From assembly GCA_902761355.1 (NCBI GenBank), contig CACWJY010000005.1:1-64000 (forward strand): a stretch of 64,000 nucleotides of DNA. Direction: 5' to 3'. Under the pieces are notes generated by a model that worked only from the letters and a program-made list of their open reading frames with translations, was not told the DNA's origin and did no database searches. The first letter of the stretch is position 1; each line of letters starts with the position of its first letter. The translations under genes and the position numbers were made by a program. Source of the stretch: Fibrobacter succinogenes. GTDB lineage: Bacteria; Fibrobacterota; Fibrobacteria; Fibrobacterales; Fibrobacteraceae. Shown piece by piece: positions 42,701 through 51,617 of this stretch.

Positions 42701-43780
42701 ATGAAAATAATGATAGTCCTTAACCGAATCGCCCGTGGTGGCGGGGAAAATGTGGCCGTTCAACTAGCCAATCAATTTTCCCGAATGGGGCACACAATTT
42801 TTTTCGTAAGCAACAAGGAACGAAACAACATCTCGGACTTTTATCCTATCGAAGAAAAAGTTCAAATTATCCCCTGTTTCCGTCATTATTTTCCCTTCAA
42901 AATTTTTAGCCTTCGCCGCGCCATCAAAAAAGAGAATCCCGACATTATCATCGGAGTCATGCCGGATTCCACATTCTACACCTACCTGGCGGCTTTGGGA
43001 CTCCACAAAAAAATCATTTCGTCGGACCACAGCTCCTTTGAAAAGAATCCTTATTCTCAAAGGCATCTTTTCCCCTACCTTCTAAAATTCTATTTCAATG
43101 CCGTTTACGACTGCGTTACCGTTTTAACAAAAACAGACCACGACATTGTCGCAAAGAAATTCAAGAAAACGGTAGTGATGCCAAACCCGCTCTCGATAGC
43201 ACCCGCAGAGACTATTCGCGCAAACAAGAAAAAACGAATCCTTGCAGCTGGCCGCCTGAACATTTGGCACTGCAAGGGATTCGACATACTCATCAAGGCA
43301 TGGGCACAGATCCAGAAAAAATATCCTGATTGGACCGTCGAAATCGCTGGCGAAGGGGACAAGGGTCGTCAGTATCTGGAAAACATTATTGCCGAAAACC
43401 ATTTGGAAAATCGAGTCATTCTTTCCGGATTCCACCTGAACATCAAGGATTTCTTCAACGACTCCGAAATTTTTGTCCTCAGCAGCCGCTATGAAGGATT
43501 CGGGATGGTGCTCATCGAGGCCATGTCTCAGGGAGCGGCCTGCATTGCCTGCGATTACAAAGGTCGTCAAAGAGAAATCATTCAAAACGACTCTCAAGGG
43601 CTATGTGTAGAAAGCGAAAACGAGGACGCCCTGGCCAATGCACTTTCAAGAATGATCGAAGACGAAGAATACCGTAGGCAAGTTCAAGAAAACGGATGGA
43701 AACGTTCTCAGGACTTCACCCCGGATAAAATCGGGAACAACTGGATCCGTCTCTTTGAAGAATTGCTGAACCAAAAGTAA
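42701..43780 (+). CDS. Family 4 glycosyltransferase
   Basis: 359 residues, GT-B fold. The N-terminal NRIARGGGENVAVQLANQFS is the typical acceptor-side glycine loop, the middle ILAAGRLNIWHCKGFDILI and VEIAGEGDKG mark the donor side, and SRYEGFGMVLIEAMSQGAAC has the EX7E motif (EGFGMVLIE). It would transfer an activated sugar in the cytoplasm to a lipid or glycan. The SGNH protein gene follows 18 bases downstream. Confidence 0.9.
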   Translation: MKIMIVLNRIARGGGENVAVQLANQFSRMGHTIFFVSNKERNNISDFYPIEEKVQIIPCFRHYFPFKIFSLRRAIKKENPDIIIGVMPDSTFYTYLAALGLHKKIISSDHSSFEKNPYSQRHLFPYLLKFYFNAVYDCVTVLTKTDHDIVAKKFKKTVVMPNPLSIAPAETIRANKKKRILAAGRLNIWHCKGFDILIKAWAQIQKKYPDWTVEIAGEGDKGRQYLENIIAENHLENRVILSGFHLNIKDFFNDSEIFVLSSRYEGFGMVLIEAMSQGAACIACDYKGRQREIIQNDSQGLCVESENEDALANALSRMIEDEEYRRQVQENGWKRSQDFTPDKIGNNWIRLFEELLNQK

Positions 43781-43798
43781 AATATCTATCTTTGAGGC

Positions 43799-44944
43799 AT
43801 GCCTGAAAAGTTTTCAAAATGGGTGGCCTGCTGGGGCAACGCCACTTCTATCACGGACCGTAAAGAAGCTACTTACGCAAAAGATTTAACTCTGCGCTAT
43901 CCGATTCGCGCCTGCTTTTCGGGAAACAAGCTACGGTTTCACTTTTCGAACCTCACCGGCACCGAACCTGTGACCATATCTGAGGCTTATGTTGCCAAGG
44001 CAACCTCCGAATATAAGCCAACCCCTATTACATTCGGAAGCAGCATCACGACAAGCATCCCCGCCGGCGAAGAAATCCTGAGCGACGAAATCGCATTCGA
44101 CGTCACTGCAGGCGACACACTCGATATTAGCATGTACTTTGGCGACTTCACTCAGATGAACGCCGGTACCGCTATTACGGGGCCACTTTCAGGCGGCAAG
44201 TACAGCTACGGCAACTTTGCAAAGAGCGCCTCCCTCCCCGACGACCTCACACGCAAAACAAACTGGATTTACTTTCTCAACACCGTCGATATTTTCACCG
44301 AAGAAAAGAACTTTGCGTTAGTCTGCTTTGGAGATTCCATCACGGCGCAGGACTGGCCCGATTACCTCACGCTCCGTTGCGAACGCGAAGGATTCAACAA
44401 TGTCTCCATTATTCGCCGTGCCGTAAGCGGCACGCGCATCCTTCGCGAATACAGCTGCATCACTTACGCAGCTTACGGACTCAAAGGTGCTACGCGATTC
44501 CCCATTGAGATGAACGTGGCCGGCGCCCATTCGGTCATTGTGCAACACGGCATCAACGACATCATCCACCCCGTCGGTGTCGAAGTCAACAAGTTCCGTC
44601 CCTGGAGCGACATGCCCACCGCTGACGACTTGATCAACGGCGTGCGCACGCTCTACATCACGCATGCGCGAAAGCTCGGCCTCAAGGTTTACAGCGGCAC
44701 ACTTCTGCCTATTTACGGTTGGCGCACCTACAACGAAAACCGCGACCTCATCCGCATGGCGTTCAACGAATGGTTACGCACTGCACCCGACTTTGATGGC
44801 TGTGTGGACTTTGACAAGGCCGTACGCGGCCATAATGACCCAAAAGCATTTGCAGCCGGTTTCGATTCGGGAGATCATCTGCACCCAAGCGCCAAGGCGT
44901 ACGAAGCCATGGCCGAATGCGTACCCGAAACGCTGCTAAAATAG
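43799..44944 (+). CDS. SGNH/GDSL-type hydrolase without signal peptide
   Basis: 381 residues. The N-terminal ~170 residues are a beta-sandwich (AKDLTLRYPIRACFSGNKLR and following). The hydrolase part has FALVCFGDSITAQDWPDYL (nucleophile Ser), IIRRAVSGTRILREY, SVIVQHGINDIIHPVG (block III), and SGDHLHPSAKAYEAMAE (Asp-His pair). All catalytic blocks are intact. No signal peptide is seen, so it should act in the cytoplasm, for example on acylated sugars made by the neighbouring GT4. It begins 18 bases after the GT4 stop. Confidence 0.83.
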   Translation: MPEKFSKWVACWGNATSITDRKEATYAKDLTLRYPIRACFSGNKLRFHFSNLTGTEPVTISEAYVAKATSEYKPTPITFGSSITTSIPAGEEILSDEIAFDVTAGDTLDISMYFGDFTQMNAGTAITGPLSGGKYSYGNFAKSASLPDDLTRKTNWIYFLNTVDIFTEEKNFALVCFGDSITAQDWPDYLTLRCEREGFNNVSIIRRAVSGTRILREYSCITYAAYGLKGATRFPIEMNVAGAHSVIVQHGINDIIHPVGVEVNKFRPWSDMPTADDLINGVRTLYITHARKLGLKVYSGTLLPIYGWRTYNENRDLIRMAFNEWLRTAPDFDGCVDFDKAVRGHNDPKAFAAGFDSGDHLHPSAKAYEAMAECVPETLLK

Positions 44945-44980
44945 GCCGCAGACGACGCCGGAATTTTATATATTCATCTT

Positions 44981-45304
44981 ATGCAGCCCTATATACATCA
45001 TTTTGCAAACTTCTTGCGCGCCCACATGGACTCCATTTCGGTGGGACTCGTGGCAACGTTGCTGATGATATACGGGGCCTACATCAATAACTACTTCAAG
45101 AAAATCACGCGAAGCATTCCATTTCTCGGACGATTCGTACTATTCGTAGTACTGTGTAGCGCAGGTTATGCGTTTATGTCGTCGCAAGCCGTACGTTTTT
45201 TGAAAATGTTCTTGCGCGAGCAGGCAGACCTTCCCCTCATTGGCATTATCGCAGGAGCATTTATTGCGCTTGCGTTCTGCGCCAAAAGCGGAAAAGACGT
45301 CTAA
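44981..45304 (+). CDS. DUF3392-like small membrane protein
   Basis: 107 residues with three membrane segments (SISVGLVATLLMIYGAYI; FVLFVVLCSAGYAFM; LIGIIAGAFIALAFC). Size and pattern resemble DUF3392. Function unknown. It may be a third gene of the GT4-SGNH unit (36 bases after the SGNH stop). Confidence 0.65.
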   Translation: MQPYIHHFANFLRAHMDSISVGLVATLLMIYGAYINNYFKKITRSIPFLGRFVLFVVLCSAGYAFMSSQAVRFLKMFLREQADLPLIGIIAGAFIALAFCAKSGKDV

Positions 45305-45333
45305 AAAAATTTTTCGAAAAACGGCTATTCCAT

Positions 45334-45364
45334 AAAAAGGGTCATCGGCATTTGCCAATGACCC
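45334..45364 (-). terminator. Terminator of the barrel-protein gene
   Basis: A 12-bp stem (GGGTCATTGGCA with TGCCGATGACCC on the minus strand, one wobble) with a short loop followed by five T. It lies about 25 bases after the minus-strand stop. Confidence 0.8.
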
Positions 45365-45388
45365 AAAGTAACATCTATTGACTAAAAA

Positions 45389-46402
45389 CTAGTAGTTGAT
45401 AGCGATGTAGAAGCTACCGGCACCAAAACGACGGTCAAAGCTATCGAAGCCATCCCACAGGGCATCCCATGCTAAACCAACTTCGAGCTGTGTAGCTGAA
45501 TTGCGGAAGAAGATGACGCCCAACTCCGCACCACCGGCAAGACCAATAGCAAAACCCTCTTTGCTATCATAGTAGTGATCATCAAACTGTACGCCAAGAC
45601 CAAAGCCTGCGCCCAAGAACGGAGTGATCACACCCGTACTCGGGAAGAAACGACCGCCCAGCAAGAAGGTTTCGTGCAATTGCCATTCGTCGCCAAAGGA
45701 CATATTCATGTTGTTCACGATGGTAATGGCTGCCTGCGGAATCACTTCAAAAATGCGGGCGTAATGGAAAACAAAAGCCTGTTCCCAAGTCTGTTCGGTA
45801 TCAAACTTTTTGTGACAGGCCTTCACCTCTTCAGGATCAGCCATGTCCTTGCAGGTCAAACCGTTTTTGCGATAGGTAAAGTCATAGTTGTGCCAGAGGG
45901 CTGCCCCCAAACCATAGCTCACATAGTTGCGGGTGGGGCGCTTATGGGCAAAATTGTCATTGGGATCTTCGTTGGAATTACGATCGGCAGGGACCAAAAC
46001 AACGACTTCGGGTTCAGAAGAACGGCTTGCCGTAGAGGCGTACGCATCGTCGTTATTCGAAGGACTGTTGAGAGCAGACTTGACAGCCATATCAATTGCA
46101 ACATCAAGGTCATCGATAGAGCTGGCCTTCTGTTTACCACTCCCCACGACGGTCCCGTTATTAATCTGCTCACAGACCACGACAATGGAACTTCCCATCG
46201 TCATTACGTTGGTACGGAGCTGTATTTCGGCAGAGCCTTCAATCGGGGTATTGCCGGTTTCGCTCACAGAAGCGCGCACAATAGACTGCACCATATTGGG
46301 AGCATCGGGAGCAAATTCTGCACCCGTGGGAGCCAAGACTTGAACATTTGCGGCAAAAGAAATGGCCGCGAAGGAAAGGATTGCTGAGAAAATCTTTTTC
46401 AT
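45389..46402 (-). CDS. Exported protein with N-terminal soluble part and C-terminal outer-membrane-barrel-like part
   Basis: 337 residues from ATG 46402 (signal peptide AILSFAAISFAANVQ). The first half (VQVLAPTGAEFAPDAPNMVQ to AVKSALNSPSNN) looks like a soluble periplasmic part with a small GSSIVVVCEQINNG core; the second half (NYVSYGLGAALWHNYDFT to FGAGSFYIAINY) has alternating aromatic strands ending in an aromatic residue, as outer-membrane barrels do. Function unknown. The longer open frame upstream overlaps murJ on the other strand and is not used. Confidence 0.7.
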   Translation of the reverse strand: MKKIFSAILSFAAISFAANVQVLAPTGAEFAPDAPNMVQSIVRASVSETGNTPIEGSAEIQLRTNVMTMGSSIVVVCEQINNGTVVGSGKQKASSIDDLDVAIDMAVKSALNSPSNNDDAYASTASRSSEPEVVVLVPADRNSNEDPNDNFAHKRPTRNYVSYGLGAALWHNYDFTYRKNGLTCKDMADPEEVKACHKKFDTEQTWEQAFVFHYARIFEVIPQAAITIVNNMNMSFGDEWQLHETFLLGGRFFPSTGVITPFLGAGFGLGVQFDDHYYDSKEGFAIGLAGGAELGVIFFRNSATQLEVGLAWDALWDGFDSFDRRFGAGSFYIAINY

Positions 46403-46468
46403 GTTTTCAAAGATAATAAAAAATGCTACATTCCCATCGAATAAAAACGAACAATTATTGACTAGTCT

Positions 46469-48061
46469 ATGAATAAAGCCGCTATTATCGTTGCCGTTTC
46501 GATGCTCCTGAGCCGCGTGCTCGGAATTTTCCGCGAGATGCTCTTGGCCCATGCCGCCGGCGTGTCGCTCGAAAAAAACGCTCTCGACCTTGCCTTCATG
46601 ATTCCCGACATTTTGAATCATGTCGTAAGCACCGGATTCTTGTCGATTATCTTTATCCCGATTTTCACCGGATACAAAGTAGCGGGAGACGAAAAGGGCG
46701 GCTGGAAATTTTTCAGCAACGTACTGAACACTTTTGGAATTGCACTTTTAATTTTAGTGGTGCCCGCATTTATTTGGATGAAGGAACTTTTGCAACTGTT
46801 GACCGTCGACGGGGCCACGCCGGAACTGATCGAGCGCGCCACTTACTACGGCCGCATTATCTTGCCGGGGCAGGTATTCATTTTTGTCGGGAGCATTTTG
46901 GTTGCCGTGCAGCATACCCGCAAGCAGTTCCTGATTCCCTCACTCACGGGTTTGATTTATAACGTGGCGATTGTGGGCGGCGGCGCTTTAGGACTCGCGC
47001 TCGGTCGTTACACCGGCACAGATTTCGGCCTCGAAGGCTTTGCCTGGGGCGTGCCGGTGGGCGCCTTCATCGGTTTCTTTGCTTTACAGATCTTCGGCGC
47101 CCGGCGTGGCGGGGTGCATTACGAACTTCTGGTACAGCCGACGCACCCCGATATCGTTCGCTACTTCAAGATGATGCTTCCAATGTCGCTTGGAGTAGGT
47201 TCCATGTTCGGTCTCGAATTCATTATCCGTAGCTTTGGCGCGAACTTTGGCACGAGTGGTATTTCTAGCCTCAACTATGCCTACCGCGTGATGTACACAC
47301 TAGTGGCGGTATTTGGATTTTCCGTTTCTGTCACGAGTTACCCCGACATGGCTCGCCTCGTGAAAGAGGGAGACTTCGGTCAGCTAAACCGCAAAATCTG
47401 GAAAAGCCTTTCTCGCATGTTCTGCATCTTGATTCCGGCGGTGGTTGCTGTATGGGCGCTGAGTTTCCCTGCAGTGCGAATCCTCTTTGAACGCGGAGCT
47501 TTCCAGCGCGAAACCACTGAGGCGATATCCGAGATTCTCCGCTGGTACCTGCCCGTAAGCCTTGGACTTTGTTTGCAAGCCGTTCTCGTCCGCAGCTTTT
47601 ACGCCTGCGAACGCATGTGGGTACCGACACTCTTGAATACCGGCATCTTTGCTGCGACAATTCCCGCCTACATTCTGCTTGGCGCCCCCGAAATGGGACT
47701 CGGCATCAAGAGCGTGCCGATTATCGGTGCAACGGGCGCCATTCTGCAAGTAGTTTCTATGATTGCCATGTGGGCTAAGAAAAACGGTACAGATGGCATG
47801 AAAGAAGCTCTATTGAACATGTTCCGTGCGTTGGTCGCTTTCGGAATCATGATTGCAGCAGCCATAGGCCTCGACCATATTTCGGGCGAATTCGTACGCG
47901 AAACCAACTTTGTCATACTTGTCGTCTACGCCTGCGCCGCAGGGATTCTGCTCTTTACACTCACGCTCATCATCCAGCGCTACCTGGGCAGTAAGGACGC
48001 AAAGGACATCCTGAACGAGCTCCTTGGAAAAGTTCTCCGCAAGTTGCACCTTGCAAGATAA
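46469..48061 (+). CDS. murJ: Lipid II flippase MurJ
   Basis: Moves lipid II across the inner membrane for peptidoglycan synthesis. 530 residues with about 14 membrane segments; family marks SMLLSRVLGIFREMLLA at the N-terminus, GQVFIFVGSILVAVQHTRKQ, and RILFERGAFQRETTEA in the second half (MurJ FERG motif). It stands alone between the divergent barrel gene and convergent cellulase genes. The ATG at 46469 directly begins the conserved first helix. Confidence 0.92.
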   Translation: MNKAAIIVAVSMLLSRVLGIFREMLLAHAAGVSLEKNALDLAFMIPDILNHVVSTGFLSIIFIPIFTGYKVAGDEKGGWKFFSNVLNTFGIALLILVVPAFIWMKELLQLLTVDGATPELIERATYYGRIILPGQVFIFVGSILVAVQHTRKQFLIPSLTGLIYNVAIVGGGALGLALGRYTGTDFGLEGFAWGVPVGAFIGFFALQIFGARRGGVHYELLVQPTHPDIVRYFKMMLPMSLGVGSMFGLEFIIRSFGANFGTSGISSLNYAYRVMYTLVAVFGFSVSVTSYPDMARLVKEGDFGQLNRKIWKSLSRMFCILIPAVVAVWALSFPAVRILFERGAFQRETTEAISEILRWYLPVSLGLCLQAVLVRSFYACERMWVPTLLNTGIFAATIPAYILLGAPEMGLGIKSVPIIGATGAILQVVSMIAMWAKKNGTDGMKEALLNMFRALVAFGIMIAAAIGLDHISGEFVRETNFVILVVYACAAGILLFTLTLIIQRYLGSKDAKDILNELLGKVLRKLHLAR

Positions 48062-48102
48062 TCAAAAAAAATATTCCTCTAAAAATTTAAATACTATACG
48101 TA

Positions 48103-48132
48103 AAAGCCCCGCGACATCTCGCGGGGTTTTTA
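48103..48132. terminator. Bidirectional terminator between murJ and the GH45 genes
   Basis: AAAAGCCCCGCGA-CATC-TCGCGGGGTTTTT: a long GC stem flanked by A and T runs, working for both convergent genes. Confidence 0.9.
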
Positions 48133-48151
48133 AAATCACGTTGTTTCCGGC

Positions 48152-49576
48152 TTATTGCACGTCGCAGCCGGCGCTCGGATTTTGCCAGCCGTTTTCCGGA
48201 GGAGCTTCGCCCGCCTTCCAGCAATGCAGCGTATCGAGCACGTCGCCTTCCTTGAAAGTGGACCAGTCCGTCACCTTCTTGAAGTTATTTTCTAGAGAGG
48301 TGTTGTATCGGCTCATGTAGTGGTCAATCAAGTACTGCGGGCATTCCACTTCTTCGATGTAGTAAGTCGGATTGTCTGCAGCCATGTACCAATCGGCAAA
48401 CCAGTGGCAACCGCGCAACAGGTTCGGGAGGCCGGCATCGCCGAAGGCCGCATCGCACATACCCTTGATACAAGTCTGGTATTCAACGAGAGTAGCGTCG
48501 TAGCCGAGCTGGTTCTGGCATTCGGTCAAGAATCCGCCAAAGCCTGCACCCCAGTTAAAGTCGCTGCCTTTTTTCACCTGAGTTGTAAGAGCGTCAAAAG
48601 CGCCCACGCCACCACCCGGAACCATCAAGTCGAACTGACCCGCCGGAAGATTAGGATTGCCGCCAGCCACATCCATACCGATGTTAGAGGCCATCACGAT
48701 CATGTGCTTGCCCTTGAGAGCCTTGTGGGTTTCCCTTGGCGGGTTGTTTTCCATCTCGTTCGCGAAGTGGCCATCGTACTGCAGGTGATAGCACTTGCCG
48801 CACTTGCTGTCGGCAGTGCCCGCAACGTATGCATAAGAAAGCGTGTCGTTCACAGCAATCGGCGCCATATCGGTGCAGGTGAATACGCCCTTTTCCTTTT
48901 CGTCGCCGCAAGCGCTTCTAGTCCCGTTGTAACCGAACCAGGCCTTACTGACGTCACCCAAGGTAAAGGTAGGGACTTCGACATCGTGGATGTTGCAGTT
49001 ACGCGCAGTGCCAAAGTCGGCAAGGAACGCCTCGTTGGAAGAAGTATCTGCACGAGTTGAATCCATAGCGCTTTCCTTAAGCCAGGAACAATGCGGCTTA
49101 CAGGCGTCCCAATAGCGGGTATTCCAACCACGTTTTGCCGTAGCGCTAATGTCCTTGGTGTATTCGGCCGAAGGAGCACCGTAAGACTCAAGAGTCGGGA
49201 ATCCGTCGGGGCCCAGTTCCGGACTCGTATTTCCGGAACTACTGCTAACCACAGGTTCAACACCCGCACTCGATGTCGGATCAAACGGATTCGTGCCGTC
49301 TGCAGACGATGTCGGATTCTGAGTATCGCCCGGGTTCGTAGGATCAGTCACGCCAGCCGCGCTCGATACCGGATTCTGCACATCGCCAGGATTCTGCGTA
49401 TTGCCCGGATTGCCTGGATCAATCATTCCGCCCGAAGAATACGGATTGTCGATTATGCCCGGGTCAACGACCGAATTCGGATCGATCACTTTGTTCGAAG
49501 TGGCTTCGTCACCGCAAGCGCAAATCATGGCGACCGCACCTGCAGCAATTACACTCTTGAATAACTTACGATTCAT
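48152..49576 (-). CDS. Family 45 endoglucanase lipoprotein (second of a tandem pair)
   Basis: Cleaves beta-1,4-glucan. 474 residues: lipobox MICAC (Cys21), a long Pro/Asn/Ser linker with repeated NPGDTQNP units (about 25-118), and the catalytic domain. Catalytic marks: TRYWDACKPHCSW (general base Asp at about 157) and GQFDLMVPGGGVGAFD (acid Asp at about 316). Cys-rich core (KCGKCYHLQYDG, RGCHWFADWYMAADNPTYY) matches GH45. Lipid anchoring puts the enzyme on the cell surface or periplasmic face of a membrane, not free in the medium. It begins 20 bases after the other GH45 gene, so they are co-transcribed. Confidence 0.92.
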   Translation of the reverse strand: MNRKLFKSVIAAGAVAMICACGDEATSNKVIDPNSVVDPGIIDNPYSSGGMIDPGNPGNTQNPGDVQNPVSSAAGVTDPTNPGDTQNPTSSADGTNPFDPTSSAGVEPVVSSSSGNTSPELGPDGFPTLESYGAPSAEYTKDISATAKRGWNTRYWDACKPHCSWLKESAMDSTRADTSSNEAFLADFGTARNCNIHDVEVPTFTLGDVSKAWFGYNGTRSACGDEKEKGVFTCTDMAPIAVNDTLSYAYVAGTADSKCGKCYHLQYDGHFANEMENNPPRETHKALKGKHMIVMASNIGMDVAGGNPNLPAGQFDLMVPGGGVGAFDALTTQVKKGSDFNWGAGFGGFLTECQNQLGYDATLVEYQTCIKGMCDAAFGDAGLPNLLRGCHWFADWYMAADNPTYYIEEVECPQYLIDHYMSRYNTSLENNFKKVTDWSTFKEGDVLDTLHCWKAGEAPPENGWQNPSAGCDVQ

Positions 49577-49596
49577 AAAACCTCTTGAGCGCAGGA

Positions 49597-51219
49597 CTAG
49601 TAAGTCTTGGCCTTGTCAGCTGCCAACTGTTCCGGATCGCAGTATTCACCCTGTGCATTGGGAGTCTTGCTGCAGGCATCCGTCGTGATAAAGTCACCGC
49701 CCTTGTATTTGGACCAGTCGGACTGGAACAGAATCTTGGTTTCAATGGAAGTGCTGATAGTCGTAGAGTACTTGTCAACCAGGTACTGCGGGCATTCGAC
49801 TTCTTCCCACTGGTAGGTCGGATTGTCGGCAGCCATAAACCAATCGGCAAACCAGTGGCAACCACGAAGCAAGTTCGGATAGTTGGAGTCGCCAAAGGCC
49901 GCGTCGCACATGTCCTTGACGCAGCTCTGGTAGCATTCCAGCGTTCCGTCATAACCGCACTTGTCGTTGTTCTGGCAATATGTCAAGAAACCACCGTAAG
50001 TGGCGCCCCATTCAATGCCGGGCTTGGTAATCTGAAGCTGCAATGCATTAAAGATACCCGGACCACCACCCGGAACCATCAAGTCGAACTGACCAGGCTT
50101 CACGTCATGGCCAATGTTGGATGCCATCACGATGATATGCTTGCCCTTAAGAGCCTTGTGTGTTGGCTTGGCGCCATTGTTCGCACTGGCATCATGGAAG
50201 GAACCATCATACTGCAAATGGAAACATTTACCGCACGAAGTTGTCGCATCGCTACCGGCAACGAAGGCGTATGCCAAAGTATCATTTACAGCCACAGGAG
50301 CCATGTCGGTACAAGTGAAGCCACCACCAGATGCGGGATCCGCTTCCTGACATGCGTTCGGAGTATTCTGGATACCTACCCAATAACGTTCCAAGCCCTT
50401 GCTGTAGGTGAAGGTAGGAATTTCAATATCGTTAATATTGCAAACGCGGGCCGTGTAGTGGCTGGCCTCGTATTCTGCCTGAGTATTAATTTTAGGCTTG
50501 CCTTCTTCGCCATCGGTACTCGTCTGGGAGCAGTGGGGCTTACAGGCATCCCAGTAGCGAGTGTTCCAGCCGCTAGTGCCATTGCCAAGAATGTTCTTTA
50601 GCGTGGGCACAGGATACTTCTTGATGTCTTCTTCGGGGTTGCCGGTCGTCTTGACAGGTTCCGCACTGCTAGAGCTAATTTCGACAGGTTCGGTCCCCGT
50701 ACTCGAAGTCGGGTCAACCACGCCAGTCGAAGATGTCGGATTGAGCGGATCAGTCGAAGAGGAACTCTGGACAATCACCTCGCCCGTACCGGGGTCCACC
50801 GTAGCGTTCGCCTTACAGGTGGTAAGAGAATTAATATCAACGCCGTTGACAATGGGAGCGCCTTCCAGCGTCATAATGACACCAGCGTCATAGAACGCAA
50901 CCAGATTTCCTGCAACATCAGTAACTGTACCATCGGCGTAAATCATCCAGTAGCCCGCACCTGTATCAAAGAGCCATGCGTCCGCAGTCGCCACAACTCC
51001 GTCACACGGAGTCGGCACAGGCGCCGTACTTGCAGACGAGCCACCCTCATTAATAGTAGCGTTAGAACTCGTTGGATTTTCACCAGGAATAACACTTGCA
51101 GACGAGCCACCCTGATTAATGATGACATTCGTCGTATTCGATGCAGTATCATCACCACAAGCACAGATCATGGAGACTGCACCGGCAGCAATCATAGTCT
51201 TAAACAGTTTACGTTTCAT
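49597..51219 (-). CDS. Family 45 endoglucanase lipoprotein with an extra N-terminal domain (first of a tandem pair)
   Basis: 540 residues from the ATG at 51219 (AGAGGATGT just upstream). Lipobox MICAC, a Ser/Thr linker, then a small extra domain of about 60 residues (ADAWLFDTGAGYWMIYADG and GVDINSLTTCKAN) that is absent from the neighbour, another Ser/Pro/Thr linker, and the GH45 domain with TRYWDACKPHCSQ and GQFDLMVPGGGPGIFN (both catalytic Asp kept). Signal and catalytic domains are clearly paralogous to the next gene, so the pair arose by duplication. The extra domain is not one I recognise; its Trp/Tyr-rich face could bind carbohydrate. Confidence 0.9.
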   Translation of the reverse strand: MKRKLFKTMIAAGAVSMICACGDDTASNTTNVIINQGGSSASVIPGENPTSSNATINEGGSSASTAPVPTPCDGVVATADAWLFDTGAGYWMIYADGTVTDVAGNLVAFYDAGVIMTLEGAPIVNGVDINSLTTCKANATVDPGTGEVIVQSSSSTDPLNPTSSTGVVDPTSSTGTEPVEISSSSAEPVKTTGNPEEDIKKYPVPTLKNILGNGTSGWNTRYWDACKPHCSQTSTDGEEGKPKINTQAEYEASHYTARVCNINDIEIPTFTYSKGLERYWVGIQNTPNACQEADPASGGGFTCTDMAPVAVNDTLAYAFVAGSDATTSCGKCFHLQYDGSFHDASANNGAKPTHKALKGKHIIVMASNIGHDVKPGQFDLMVPGGGPGIFNALQLQITKPGIEWGATYGGFLTYCQNNDKCGYDGTLECYQSCVKDMCDAAFGDSNYPNLLRGCHWFADWFMAADNPTYQWEEVECPQYLVDKYSTTISTSIETKILFQSDWSKYKGGDFITTDACSKTPNAQGEYCDPEQLAADKAKTY

Positions 51220-51267
51220 ACATCCTCTTTTTAAAAGCCAACCCAAACCTTGGCTATTTACGGTTTA

Positions 51268-51295
51268 AAAATAAATTCTCACACCCGATTTTCAA
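51268..51295 (-). promoter_or_regulatory. Possible promoter of the GH45 pair
   Basis: On the minus strand TTGAAA (51295-51290), a 16-base spacer, TATTTT (51273-51268), then a leader of about 45 bases before the ATG. The area is AT-rich, so chance matches are possible. Confidence 0.3.
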
Positions 51296-51370
51296 AGTAA
51301 AAACAGGTTACAAATTCATTAAATGTTCTCTAGATGTGCACAAAGCCCCGAAATATGAGAACTGCGTCAC

Positions 51371-51489
51371 GAAAAAATAAAAAGCAAAGTCCTTGCCTAT
51401 GCAAATTGCATCTAGCATAGCAACCAAGGACTTTGCCGGCTATTTCGAGCAGGCTGTATTCCAGCCTGCCCTCCATAGCCGCATCCTGC
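51371..51489 (-). ncRNA. Candidate structured RNA between purM and the GH45 operon
   Basis: Read on the minus strand: a 7-bp stem (51475-51481 with 51437-51443) encloses an 8-bp hairpin GCAGGCTG/CAGCCTGC (51449-51469); then a perfect 12-bp stem (51425-51436 with 51384-51395) encloses a 6-bp inner stem CTATGC/GCATAG; the end is TTTTTATTTTTTC (51383-51371). The layout resembles a small RNA ending in an intrinsic terminator, or a second transcription stop of purM, or an attenuator for the cellulase genes 150 bases further on. No family is recognised. Confidence 0.45.
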
Positions 51490-51522
51490 AAAAAAAAAGG
51501 CCGCACTTACACGTGCAAGCCT
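51490..51522 (-). terminator. Terminator of purM
   Basis: AGGC-TT-GCAC paired with GTGC-C-GCCT around a six-base loop, followed on the minus strand by eight or nine T. About 95 bases after the purM stop. A 15-base near-perfect inverted repeat (51543-51557 and 51605-51619) lies between. Confidence 0.7.
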
Positions 51523-51617
51523 TTTTATAATTCAGAATGATGAATTCAGATTTCAGAGTTACAATAATCGCGGCGTAGCCGCCAAATAAAAAATAATTCT
51601 AAAATCTGAAATCCGAA

